A DNA stretch of 64,000 bases from Hofstenia miamia (GCA_900660155.1 CABFPE010000079.1:1050046-1114045), one strand, 5' to 3'. Shown: positions 24,632 to 35,432, counted from the first letter of the stretch. Notes: generated from the sequence alone by a model not told the origin. A program made the numbers and translations.

Positions 24632-25696
24632 TAATCTCCGATAAAAAATGAGAAAAATTTTCAAATACAAAAGCTCTGCAACGAAAGCACACAAGCCTTT
24701 TTTAAAATGCCATGCTCTGGACGAACACATTTAGGCAATTACGCACAATTAAGAACAGTACCTATAAACACGTTCTTTACTCTAATGGAGCCACAGGCCG
24801 CAAAATAAACCCAAAAATATTCTACGGAAACTTCAAAAAAATGAACTGAAAGGCTTTGTCAAAATTGTTTTAAAAACCCATTGAAATCAACTGCTCATTT
24901 GAACGCAAAACTTCAAGAAACCCAAAACAATGTTTTCTCAACATCCACAGTGTACCGAGCACATTCTAAGGCAGGATCTGTAAGAACACTTGTGAAAAAA
25001 ATGCCACTATTGACACAAAAACAGAAAGAAGGCAAGGTTAGTTTCTTTGAAACATGATTGCTGGATGGATTCTTCAGAAATATTTTCATAACCGATGAGC
25101 CCATGTTCCAACTGCATACAGACAACATTTCTAATTGGTCTTCAACAGCCAAGACGCTTCTCAAGCCATCTCCAAAATTTTCCCAAAATACACTGTTTGG
25201 GGTGATTAAGCTATAAAGAATTGTGGAAGGGTTACTGTAGGCAGTTCAAAGTATACTGATATTTTAGCAGAGTTTATCCCACTTGCGGACCGATGTTTTT
25301 GGACTGGATGGACTCTTCAGAAAGATGGTGCAACCCCCATACTTCAAGATATACCCAAGATTTCTTCAGAAAAACTTAGCGGACTTTAACGTATAGAAAA
25401 TTTTTGGGGGATCACGAAGGACTTTGAGGAAAATAAAAATCCAAAAAATATGCAAAAACTGAAGCAATATTTGCTGGAGTCCAAAGAAAAAATTACCCCG
25501 AGAATCTAGAAGAATTTTGATGGACTTAATTTAGGACTGATTTTTGAAGTGTGTTCTTTCCGGAGGCAAATTGTCTAAATTCTTTTACATAAATTTATAG
25601 AAAACTTAATTGCGATCAATTGATATAGATTTTGTTACAGTGCGTGTTTTACTAATAGATTAAAATAATTCAGTTTCTCATTTTTTAACGGGGTTA
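24632..25696 (+). mobile_element. Tc1/mariner-like transposon, decayed, with both ends
   Basis: The ends are imperfect inverted repeats. The left reads TAATCTCCGATAAAAAATGA and the right, on the other strand, TAACCCCGTTAAAAAATGA. TA dinucleotides flank both sides (24630-24631 and 25697-25698), as this superfamily requires. The interior encodes transposase fragments on the plus strand: ITDEPMFQLHTDN with the first catalytic Asp, PLADRCFWTGW, TLQKDGATP with the second Asp, and IENFWGITKD near the C-terminus. Several stops and shifts interrupt it. The length of about 1.07 kb is compact for the family. Confidence 0.8.
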
Positions 25697-25698
25697 TA

Positions 25699-26900
25699 AT
25701 ATCACTTGAAAATAAACTTCGGGGAACTGAGGAAATCATTGCCACAAAAAAGCATCAAAGATAGTGAAAAGGGTGATTGTGGCAAAATCATTGTAATCTG
25801 AGCTAGTCATCAAAAACTCGTCTTAGCCAAACCTCTTAATACAAAATATCTTAAGATATTATTGATGTAAATTGGCTGATATACACTTAATGTGGAAAAG
25901 GTACTTAATACACTTTACTAAAGTACTATTTGAAATTTCACATGTGAAAAAATAATTAAATATTTGCACTTTTTAAGCCAACGAGGCACATCATTGAAAA
26001 AACAATAAAGTACATTTATTTATTTTAGTTTTATAATGTTTCCGTATAGCACCTCTTTGACATTCACAATCGATTTGACGAGATCAAGAATTTTTTCATT
26101 GGAACTCAGCTGTTGGCACAACAGCAGTGAGTATCTCGGATACTCAATTTGTACATGGTTTCACAACATATTTTTATATATAATAATATTAATAGTTTTC
26201 CACGTAAAAAAATGCTAGGACTTAAATTATGTACATTTAATGTACATTTAAAATCCGCACAATGCAATACTATAAATAGTAGTTACTTGAAAATGCAAAC
26301 ACATAGTTAAATTGAAAATAGGATCCACATCATATCATCACATGCATATCTAAGCACTGTATTAAAGGTTTGTTAGTAAATTATGCTGAAAATTTATATT
26401 TTGTTCGATTGCTAAACGTTATTATCGTAAAGTAGATTGAGAGGTTGGATTTTAGACAATTAATCGTGTGAATCAAGTGCAAACTTCGATTGGCAGCTAC
26501 TACAGTTAATTAAGGTTTTCAGAATTTGAGTTAATTGACTTGTATTGGCAAGTACTAAACACCGAGTCAGGTTTAAATAATTGTTACAGCCACTAGGTTT
26601 GTATTTATTTTATAGCTAAATACATTAAGTTTATATCGTTTAAATATGTTAAAGAGTAGTTCATCACATAACTAAGGCATGCCACCGTATAGGTCAAACA
26701 AACCCTGAATCTTTTAACTTTTTAAAATCTTAGTTCCAATCATATGAATAATTCAGATACTGCTTTCCAATTAATTAAATACTTCAATGAATATGTTAGA
26801 TATGTTATTGATTAAGAATGAGCAATTCTTTCATGCTAGTATTTCTCCAAGTTTAATATAGAAAGCGTCAATTGTAATATAGATTAATAAATTTGCAGTA
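25699..26900. other. non-coding stretch
   Basis: AT-rich, with no gene. Nothing convincing beyond short chance frames. Confidence 0.45.
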
Positions 26901-26913
26901 TGGAACTCTTACT

Positions 26914-27962
26914 TGGAATATAGAAAAGGTCAGATGTAATATCGATGTTAGTCATCAATTATTAAGGAAGTGTAAGAAATCTAATATAGAGTTTGGGAAC
27001 CATAAGGGCTTTGCATAAAACGTCCCAAAGAGTACGTCCTCGCGGTGGTCCCTGGGTATTGCTAACACTCAGTGGGCGCGTCATAGTGCGAAAACCCGTA
27101 CCCACATCACACGTCAAAGCCGGCGTACAGAAGGTGCCACAATGTATACTTTGTATATATTGGGGATGTAACAGTCGAGAAGCTTGTCTGTTCTAGTGTT
27201 GGTGAGACAGACGGCGACGCAGTGGAAACACTGTTAGCAAGACTGCCACTGGCACCAATTAGGGTGCGTATCATAGGGCAGTCATACAGAGAGGAAATTC
27301 TCTGTCTCTGGCCTATGAGATAGGCCAGGCCAGCGTTTACGGTGCCTTCCTGTGAGGCAGCTTTGCTTTGTCACAGGTAGTTATGATCCAACATCTTGCC
27401 ATCTATAAAGGATTTGAGCGAGGCTTCTATATTAGCTAGAATGCTTTAAAGCGAAAAAGGCGCAACACTCTCAACTGAAGTTCGGACTTCGGTTTCACTC
27501 TGCTGATCAGACTCAACACAGGTCAGCACTCTGCGTGCCGGGGCGGCCATAGGTTTCTCAAGATCAAACCGGCCAGGAACACTCTTAGGGGTATGGTTCG
27601 GACCAGGATCTTGGTTCCACCCATTGATTTAGTCTGTTGACTTTTTCAATAACCCCACTAATATAAAATTCACGATTTGTAGAATGTAGAAATCCGATAT
27701 TTGTAATATAGATACAATTTGAAAAAGTAAATTATGAAGATAATTATATTTTGTGAGAATCACTGAATTTTTGAAGGTATTTGATATCGTACCCTTTCAA
27801 TTTTTACGATTGATATGATGAGCTTCATAATTTACATTTTTCAAACGATATCTACATTGCAAATATCGGACTTCTACATTACAAATAGCTGTTTCTATAT
27901 TTTTACTTCTAAATTATAAGTGACCAACATCGATATACCATTTGATATTTTCCATATTGCAC
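26914..27962. mobile_element. fold-back (long inverted repeat) element interrupted by a GC-rich insertion
   Basis: Two long arms are inverse copies. The left arm runs 26914-26980 and resumes at 27666-27750. The right arm runs from about 27962 back to about 27800. Matched pieces include AATATCGATGTTAGTCA against TATATCGATGTTGGTCA and CCGATATTTGTAATATAGAT against CCGATATTTGCAATGTAGAT. The arms are about 160 bp without the insert and roughly 75-80% alike, around a short loop. No coding capacity. It resembles a fold-back or long-TIR MITE, family unknown. Confidence 0.7.
26989..27657. mobile_element. GC-rich repeat unit nested in the fold-back element
   Basis: This 669-bp block is sharply more GC-rich than its surroundings and splits the left arm of the fold-back element. 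It is flanked by a perfect 8-bp direct repeat, CTAATATA (26981-26988 and 27658-27665), which supports insertion by transposition. Its last 200 bp recur at 34.51-34.72 kb. It holds several small hairpins such as TGGCCTATGAGATAGGCCA. I see no transposase, polymerase motif or poly(A) tail, and the ends show no clear inverted repeat. Class is unknown. A SINE-like or non-autonomous DNA element are both possible. Confidence 0.6.
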
Positions 27963-27997
27963 ACCATGGAAGTGACACCAACTTAAGATGTAAAGTC

Positions 27998-28018
27998 TAT
28001 ATATATATATATATATAT
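27998..28018. repeat. (TA)n microsatellite
   Basis: Short TA tract just outside the fold-back element. Confidence 0.9.
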
Positions 28019-28140
28019 CCACATTTATCTAAATTTGCTTGTATATTATAAAAAATAGCACAAAATTGTAACAAAACTGCTAAGGAAAGTGCAGTGTTGA
28101 TTTCTAGCACTATCAAAATTTCTTACATAAAATGAGGCAA

Positions 28141-28380
28141 ACGCAAATCTACCTAATAATTTTGAGACAATATGTTTAATTGCTGTAACTTGCTCATCAT
28201 TTGATGTTTACCAATTTTAATTATTGACGCTATTGTGCAAATAAATATCTGCCCCATTGCTGTACTTTCAAACCCATCAAGAAAACAGTAGGAGATTGCA
28301 ATGAAAGTATTGACAGCTCCTCTCATTCGCTCTAAGATGACGATGAACAAGAATATGTATTTGAATAATTGGTCTAAAAC
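28141..28380 (-). other. possible coding fragment, unidentified
   Basis: A minus-strand frame of 65 or more residues reads ERMRGAVNTFIAISYCFLDG and ESTAMGQIFICTIASIIK, with mixed hydrophobic and charged residues as in membrane transporters. It ends in a stop at 28153. I recognise no family and the fragment stands alone. It could be an exon, a relic or chance. Confidence 0.25.
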
Positions 28381-28657
28381 TGGTTATACATGGGGTAATA
28401 AATAAGCTAATTTCATTTAGCATGGGATATCATTATTCCCGCGTTTTAGAAATTAAAGTTTAGGACGCATGAATTGAGTCTAAATGTAGGCATTAAAAAT
28501 TCCCTTGATTCAACAATTGATTTGATTGCACATTTTCACTCAATGTTCCTACATAAACTCAACAACTATACACATAGAAGAACTGTATTTGTTGTACCAT
28601 GTTTGTTCAAAATTCTAAAAAAATGTGAAGAATAATGTTATGCTGATATGTGGATAA

Positions 28658-29513
28658 TAGAGCTGGGCAACATCCGACTGAGCCGACGCCGCCGCCAACA
28701 TATTTTAGGTCAGCCAGTCGCCGAAAAATTTAGACGGCTGAGCCTTTTGATAGCTAAAACTATGTCAAAACAAACGAAATGTGTCATAAAATGGAAACAG
28801 GATTTAATATAGTTGATGTGCTAGTGACATTTAACAGTGATTAGTTCTTCTCGCTTTTTATTACGTTTTATTATTTTTTTATTACGTTAAATGTGTTTTA
28901 GTTTTTCATTGTTTTTATTAAATTTTAGTTTAGGTTATGTCTTATTATTCAGATTAGAGCCCGACGCCGATAATAAATTCATCGGCGGCGGCGTATACCA
29001 CGTATGCTAAAAATGATTAAATTTGATTAAAAAAATTGCCTGAATAGGCTTATACCGTATCTTAAAGGCCCACTCACTGAGTGCACATGCATGAGGCTAC
29101 AGTTACGGTGTGTATATAGACCTATATAAACCTAACATTTTTGTGCATATCAATTTTTTCAGTCAGTCACGTCACTCTCATAACATTCTGTTATGAAAAG
29201 TCCTACTTAAATTAAATCACAGTATGAACGTAGTACGCCGATGGAAATCAACGGCGGCGGTGGCTCCGCCGGCGTGGCGTCGGGCTCTAATTCAGATTGC
29301 CTGTAAGCGCATGATGAACCTTTTTTGCAGATAGATAGTTTTACAATACTGCTTGCATCAAATACTGTTTTTACAGGGCTATATGCTATATTGGGTTTCT
29401 ATATGGAATATTTTCAGTTCTATAGGTGTTGCTTAGCCGGCTGCACTGCCGCCGCCGACATTATCGGGTCTGCGCCGCCAATAGTAGTTGGCTGACTGCG
29501 GCGCCCAACTCTA
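28658..29513. mobile_element. non-autonomous hAT-like element, outer, carrying a nested element
   Basis: The left end TAGAGCTGGGC pairs with the right end, TAGAGTTGGGC on the opposite strand. Flanks GTGGATAA and GTCGATGT agree at 5 of 8 positions. Subterminal blocks are GCCGCC-rich on both sides (GAGCCGACGCCGCCGCC and GCACTGCCGCCGCCGAC), in strong contrast to the AT-rich centre. Removing the inner element and one target copy leaves about 513 bp. It has no coding content. Confidence 0.7.
28955..29289. mobile_element. non-autonomous hAT-like MITE with perfect TSD, nested
   Basis: A 14-bp perfect terminal inverted repeat, TAGAGCCCGACGCC, begins the element and its inverse ends it. The 8-bp target duplication ATTCAGAT (28947-28954 and 29290-29297) is perfect. 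Subterminal CGGCGGCGGCG blocks mirror each other. Length is 335 bp. The intact duplication shows that it is younger than the outer element it sits in. Confidence 0.92.
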
Positions 29514-29560
29514 GTCGATGTAATGTATTGACTAAATTGTGTGAATCCATAAATTCTTAA

Positions 29561-30892
29561 TTGTTAAAGAATAAATTCTATATGAAATATATAATCAGAA
29601 CTCATTTAGCAGACATGAATCGAGTTTTTGCTGGGGTATCACTACTAGCGTGCCAACTTATATTTCTGTCGGAAGGCATCAATGAAGCGATTATCAGTCC
29701 AATATACCCACTTAGAGCAATTAACATCCACGGCAGTTCCCAAACCATTGTCGCTGTAACTTTGGCGATGTACTCGATTGGTCAGATATTCACTTGCTGC
29801 CTTTTACTTTTTCTACGGGTAAAGCAATATGAAAGAATTATATTCGTTGTAGCAGCATTATTTTCAGCAATTTTCATAGTCATGTTTGGATTCACAGATA
29901 AAATTAATGATTTACAAATTTTCAATATGTTTAACATGCTTTCTAGATTTGCGGTTGGAGTAGCAACGGCCTCCTTATGGTCCGTTGTTTTTTCAATTGT
30001 AAATAATTATTACGGTGCCCTTGGAAAAAAATTTTCAAATACCTTTGTGCCAATGTATTATTTTGGAATGTCAATTGGTCCTCAAATATCACTCTATATG
30101 TGCATGCATATTAACTATACAGCACCTTTCTACCTTTGCGGATTGTTGGAGGTCATTTTTGCAATTGGATCTTCATTCATATTCTTTGAAAGAGAACCTG
30201 CTTTACCAACTTTTTCTGATAGCAATGAAAATAACGACTTGGTGTGTTTATATTTTTTTAAAAATATCAGGGTAATAGTTCTTTTGATGAACATTTTGTA
30301 TGCAAACATTGCCTATGGATTCTATGATGGGATTTTAGCCCAATTCCTAACAGAAGTGTTTGGCGCTACTGATGCCCAATTAAACCTTGCATATCTTGCA
30401 ATTAATGTTCCTCTTTTACCTTCAAGCTTGTATTTTGGATGCTATCTATCAGGCAAAGGATATAGCTTTGTCGTTGTACTAATTGCAATGATCATTTATA
30501 CATTCTCATCCTTTTTAATTTTTCTCAGCAATTATACAAATGTATTGAACAATTTCTATTTTGTATGTGTATTAATATTTTTCATTTTCGTGGCAAGAGG
30601 ATCTATTGTAGCTGCCATGTACATTGTTCTTGATGTGTACATTTCAAAAAAATACCCTGACCGTGATTGCAGATCAGCACTAGTTTTCATTGGGTCTACG
30701 ATCTTACTTTTTGCAATGCTTGGAGCCATAATTGGTTCTGCATTTTTTATTGGTATCATAAAAGTTTATTTTGGACTACAATTTTGCTTTCTTAGTGTTG
30801 CTGTTGTTGGATTCTGTTTCCTCATGAATTATGTTTTCTTTTTTGTAATTTATTCAGATATTTTCATCTTTAAGAAGCAGTGCAATACTTGA
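29561..30892 (+). CDS. MFS transporter, SLC18B1-like
   Basis: A 443-residue polytopic protein with about 12 hydrophobic segments in two bundles, separated by a short loop near residues 213-228 (PALPTFSDSNENNDL). The order of landmarks fits the SLC18B1 branch of the major facilitator superfamily, whose vertebrate member is a polyamine carrier. They are SPIYPLRAINIHGSSQTIV after the first helix, FGFTDKINDLQIF before helix 4, GMSIGPQISLYM in helix 5 and AYGFYDGILAQFLTEVFG in helix 7. The basic loop 2-3 signature of the superfamily (G-x-x-x-D-R) is barely kept, so substrate and coupling may differ. The start is uncertain: Met residues at codons 1, 8 and 19 all precede the first helix, and the third fits the family best. 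No introns interrupt it. AATAAA lies at about 30908. Confidence 0.82.
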   Translation: MLKNKFYMKYIIRTHLADMNRVFAGVSLLACQLIFLSEGINEAIISPIYPLRAINIHGSSQTIVAVTLAMYSIGQIFTCCLLLFLRVKQYERIIFVVAALFSAIFIVMFGFTDKINDLQIFNMFNMLSRFAVGVATASLWSVVFSIVNNYYGALGKKFSNTFVPMYYFGMSIGPQISLYMCMHINYTAPFYLCGLLEVIFAIGSSFIFFEREPALPTFSDSNENNDLVCLYFFKNIRVIVLLMNILYANIAYGFYDGILAQFLTEVFGATDAQLNLAYLAINVPLLPSSLYFGCYLSGKGYSFVVVLIAMIIYTFSSFLIFLSNYTNVLNNFYFVCVLIFFIFVARGSIVAAMYIVLDVYISKKYPDRDCRSALVFIGSTILLFAMLGAIIGSAFFIGIIKVYFGLQFCFLSVAVVGFCFLMNYVFFFVIYSDIFIFKKQCNT

Positions 30893-31930
30893 TCAGCTCA
30901 TAGCTTAAATAAATATAATTTATCATTGACGTAATTAATAAACGAATTTTTTGTAGTTTTGCTTAATATAAACAAACATACGTGAAGATTCATTAAAAAC
31001 CTTTACAAAAAAAATCCACTATGGAAAATTAAAATATATTTCTTAACCGTAATCCTCACAACCTTTTCTATGTACGTTGGTTTTACAAGGGGGTAAGAAT
31101 ATCCCCATGTTTGTTTTTGATATAGTAATGCTATTGTTTGTGAAGTTTGGCACAAAGGTACCATGGGATAAAAAGTTTGAAAAAATTTTAAAGATAAATT
31201 TTTTATCCAGAAATTTTTGCTATTCAAAACAAAAATTATAAGGTCTAGTAATTACTTAAGGCATGTTAATTTGTATATATTAATGCTGATGTCAACATTT
31301 TTTTGTAGCCAGCGCAGTTTTTATATTTCGATATTAAAATAAATGTCAATCGCAATGGACAAAATAGTCGTAATCCCTTGACAAAAATGCTTTCGACCTA
31401 AAATTTTCACTGAATGTGTTAAACTAAATTTAATGCGGTGAAAAATTCAACCAATCTTTCAAATTTGATTTAAAAAAATTATTAATAAAAGTTCACACGG
31501 GGGTAAATTTACCCCTTGTGAAAAATAAGTTTAATAGCTGTTAGTTATAAAATTTAAGCCCCTACAAAATCCAATCGCTTTGAGATTCTCCAAATAGCTT
31601 CTCTTAACATAGTACATTAAATTGACATAGTGATATTGCATATTGTTAGCATATTTTTGGAAAACGTTAAAATTTCAATTCGAGGTCATCTAAATATGCC
31701 AGTGCTTATAAAATCACACAGATAAAATAAATCGATGTAATTTTTTCCTTTTTTTTTATCCGTGATATAAATTTTTACTGCACAATATCTTATTTATTCC
31801 CTTGTGCTACGCAAATTGTAATAAAAATTGCACCATGGGGAATAAAAGGTGCTAAATAAGAAAAAAAAGTTTCAGTATATGAATATATTATTTTAGGGTT
31901 TGTCAATATTTTGGACATGTTTTAGAAGTT
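30893..31930. other. non-coding stretch with two related palindromes
   Basis: A 31-base imperfect palindrome, TTCACACGGGGGTAAATTTA with its inverse half, lies at 31492-31522. A weaker relative (ACAAGGGGGTAA...TATCCCCATGTTTG) lies at about 31086-31120. A motif ACCATGGGATAAAA recurs at about 31160 and 31832. No gene was found. These may be ends of small eroded transposons. Confidence 0.45.
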
Positions 31931-31940
31931 GAGATTAAAC

Positions 31941-32608
31941 TGTGGTGCAGTTTTTGCTAAAAATCACTGTATAAAAAAAACGATGAAGTTTTGAACTAAA
32001 ATTTGCCATAATTTTAGGGGGAATCTTCTGTTAACAAATATGAAATTTATCACGTTTTTGCGAATTTCTTGCACCTTACGGCAAAATCGACAAATTATGA
32101 TTGATAAAGCAACATAGGAATTCTTAGGAAGTCATTACTTCCTTGATGACGTCAAGAAGGCATTTGTGAATATCCCTAACGACCCCTTTCCCAGAATGTG
32201 AAAATTTTTCTTTTTCTTTCGCATTGAGCTACGCAATTGTATTTTTCGTAGTTTGATAGCTTTGAAAAGAGCAAACCATTCACTACGGCAAATGCACAGC
32301 AATAATTAATCGCTTATTGAACATAAAACATCTTTGCCAAGTATGCAATTATAATAGTTCTGAATGTTTGCCGATGTCAAATAACATCATAATATTAGGC
32401 ATTAATAAGTAAGTAAATTCAATTGACATTTGCAGAAATTTGCTTGCCAGGCATGATGCAAAAATGATAGAACATTCATTTTTGGAAAAGGATTCTCCTA
32501 ATTCATGCAATTTTGAAAAAAATCATCGATGTTGAGGTGTGGGGTCCAAAATTCAAAGGATTTGAAAAAAATTTTTGCACAGTGATTTTTAAGCAAAACT
32601 GCACCACA
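31941..32608. mobile_element. inverted-repeat element, unclassified MITE
   Basis: The left end TGTGGTGCAGTTTTTGCT followed by AAAAATCACTGT is mirrored by the right end, which reads TGTGGTGCAGTTTTGCTT and AAAAATCACTGT on the other strand. The inverted repeat continues at lower identity for about 60 bp. It is about 668 bp long with no coding content. The immediate flanks show no obvious target duplication, so the superfamily is open. Confidence 0.65.
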
Positions 32609-33867
32609 CCAGGTTGTTCAAACGCAACTTTCCAAATATGACCGAGATATGGCAACCCTAATGCTAGTTCTATCCTCTGTCAAAATTTTCATAGAATTTT
32701 TTGCGCAAAGATGTAGCCACCATTTTGTGCCGTGAGCTTTTGCCTAATGATGTGGTTGTGTTTTTGCACTCCCCAGTACGATCGGGTGAAGAAGATATGC
32801 CTCAAAAATATTTTTTACAAAGCCAGTTTTAAATTAATTTGACAGAGAGCTACCGATGACGTCTGTAATCATATTATGGTTCCATATTAGAGAAGATTTT
32901 AGGCCGCGTCAAACGATAAAACGTTTGTTGTTCAACCAATTAAGATGAGAAACCACTTTGGAGGAATTCAAATTATATCAAAATTGCTCTATCACATTGT
33001 TCACTATAAATTGGTTTAGCAACGAAATTTGTGGCGTTTGCCCTCTACCTTAGACGTTTATTTTTTGATGGGTTAATATGAGATTTGAATTTTAGACAAA
33101 ATTTTGCCAAATTATATCTTACCATCTATATCGCTAAGAACGTTCTTATCAGAAATGATTTAACAGTAATTTTGTGTGCATTCATTTAGAAAAAGGTGTC
33201 TTGTATTGAGCAAATTCTACCAATTCTGTCTTCATTTTTGGAAAGCCGATTCCTTAAGCTAGCATCATTGAAATTTTTGAAATTTTAATGTAATCTGTTC
33301 CATTTCAAAAATATAATAAACTTCGATTTTATTGGTAAGTCAAATTTAATAATTTTTATACTTAGTAGTATGGCACCCAAACTTGGAACCGTGCCGAGCC
33401 CATTATTACAGAAAATTTCGTGTCCATGGCGTGATCGCGCCCACATTAAAATGCGTATAAAAATATTTATTACTTTGATTTTCTAAATCTATTAATTTCA
33501 TATTAAAATCATTGAAAGTATTGCTTCTTATGAACAATTTGATAAACTATTGAAACAATTGGCTGGCAAAAACATTTCATTCATACAAGATTAATATGCC
33601 TTTTATATTCAATGAAATAACACAATTGTGGGAATAATTCAGATCACTTTCTGCTGATGATTAAAAATTGATAGATTCCCGTGCTGAAAACTCAGGGCAC
33701 GATTCCAACACTGATAGTACCTTTCCAACATACATATTTCGTAGTTATCATGGACCATGATGCGCTCACAAAGCAACCACGCGTCAGACAGGCCTTTTTA
33801 TTTTATGGTAATTAGAATTAGGAAACTTGGCCACCACGTTTTTTATCATTGTACTGAAAAAACACAG
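32609..33867. other. non-coding stretch
   Basis: No gene or clear repeat. AT-rich with scattered GC-richer patches. Confidence 0.4.
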
Positions 33868-34057
33868 CCTTACCTCAGCCTGGTCGTACACTGACGGTAA
33901 GTTAGTTAAAGTAAAAAATTTTTACTTACTGGTAGTGTACGAGGTCTTAAGTAAAGTAAAACAAGGTTTCAAGTAAATAATTACATAATCGGTTCTGTTG
34001 GATTTTTAAGTAAATCTTTACCGCAGTGTACAAGGTCTTAAGTAAAGTAAGGTAAGG
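33868..34057. repeat. short inverted-repeat element with duplicated arm
   Basis: The left arm GTCGTACACTGACGGTAA is mirrored near 34035 (CTTGTACACTGCGGTAA on the other strand) and again near 33940 (CTCGTACACTACCAGTAA). The outer ends CCTTACCT and AGGTAAGG are exact inverses. The right arm block GGTCTTAAGTAAAGTAA occurs twice, 90 bp apart. This looks like a small MITE with an internal arm duplication. Confidence 0.5.
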
Positions 34058-34499
34058 TGGTGTAAACAACATTGATCTCAATTTGAATTCACTGAATATA
34101 TAGTTCATAAAGACGATATATATGTATACTTTAAGGAAGTAATTGAAAAAATGTCTCATGCAATGTCTTACAAAGCCAATACTTTTATTATTTAGTTTTG
34201 AAATCGTGCTAAGCACTGTAGTCATCTATATTGTGTTAGTAAGAAAAACATTTTTTGATTTGTAAATTAAACTATGCAAACATAAAGTTGTTATTTTTCT
34301 CCTTGCACTAGTATTGACATACGATTTTGGTAGATATTTAGAATTTCTGTGGAAAATGTGCCAAAATGTGAATAACAAAGAAACACCATCCTTAAATTTT
34401 ATGGGACCACACTTGACTTCTAGCCTAGCGCCCAGCCTGAGCTTAGTATGCCCCTGTCAGCAACCCACTCAGGAGCAGTGAGTTATGTTGAATTGAAGC

Positions 34500-34717
34500 A
34501 CTTATTGGGACCAGCGCAACCTTCTCGACTGAAGTTTGGCCTTCGGCTTCACTCTGCTGATCAAACTCTACACAGATCAGCACTCTGCGTGCCAGGGGTC
34601 GCAAGAGTTTTCTCACGATCAAACTGCTCTGGTCCATTTCTAAAGGTTAATGTCCGGGCCCGGATCTCGGATTCACCCACTCATCAGTCTCTCGACTGTT
34701 TGAGTAACCCCACTATA
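34500..34717. repeat. second copy of the GC-rich repeat seen at 27.46-27.66 kb
   Basis: Shared stretches include TTCACTCTGCTGATCA, CAGCACTCTGCGTGCC, TTTCTCA, GATCAAAC, and the common 3' end AACCCCACTA. Identity is roughly 70-75% over about 215 bp. The upstream parts of the two copies do not match, so this copy is truncated or the shared unit is only the 3' module. Confidence 0.7.
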
Positions 34718-34739
34718 AATGATAACACATTATTATTAT

Positions 34740-35340
34740 CAGGTCTTTAACAGCATGGAAATCTTCTGCGCTCTTCGTAGCTTCATTCCAAGAATAGAGC
34801 TTAAACTGCTTCCTTAATTGTAGACCTCGACTGTCATTGTTGTTTGCAGTGATTAATGATGGTTTCTGTGTTCCATGGCTTTAATTTTTGAGAATTCGTT
34901 AACAGCTGATCTTCATTGAAAGAGTGCAAACTGGTCATCTAGTGCCGCCCACTTTGCTGGGAAATTCTGCATGTTGACAGGGAAGTATTTTGGTATCTGT
35001 TTCCTTTCACATCTGTTAGAATGAGGCATCTTCCTCAACTAAATGGGACTTTTGAAATGTGCAGCCATACTTTCCGCAATCACCAGCTTACCATTTGTAC
35101 TGTAGCGCTCTGGGAAGTCGATTTGATCTTCTTCGAGTTATAACTTCTAGACAAATGTGTCTTTCGCTTGCTATGTTCAGATTAACTGACTTAAGAAGTA
35201 CGATTATTTTGTTAACAAGTTCAAAGTATACATTGCGAAAGAAAATTGTTCTGTACCTACTTGGTGGTGGTTCCATAGTGAAAACACTAAAAGTGCACAA
35301 ACTTAAAAAAATGTAACAAGAAACTTACAGTTAATGTCGG
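34740..35340. other. unidentified mixed stretch
   Basis: Base composition is less AT-rich than the surroundings. Short frames exist on both strands (35059-35316 +, 35300-35088 -) and a minus-strand piece reads LRKQFKLYSWNEATKSAED. I recognise no family. It may be transposon debris. Confidence 0.3.
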
Positions 35341-35342
35341 AA

Positions 35343-35344
<2 letters not shown>

Positions 35345-35377
<33 letters not shown>

Positions 35378-35402
35378 TAGTAAAGAAAAGCANCTGCTTT
35401 TC

Positions 35403-35432
<30 letters not shown>
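35345..35432. repeat. (TA)n tracts around a single-N inverted join (35393)
   Basis: Two TA tracts flank AAAGAAAAGCA-N-CTGCTTTTCTTT. If the N were G, the join would be a perfect 24-bp palindrome. This suggests a misassembled hairpin join between microsatellite ends. Confidence 0.75.

Noticed and set aside
34443-34750. Overlapping frames on both strands
   Set aside because: They fall on the GC-rich dispersed repeat. The other copy at 27.5 kb does not keep the same frame open.
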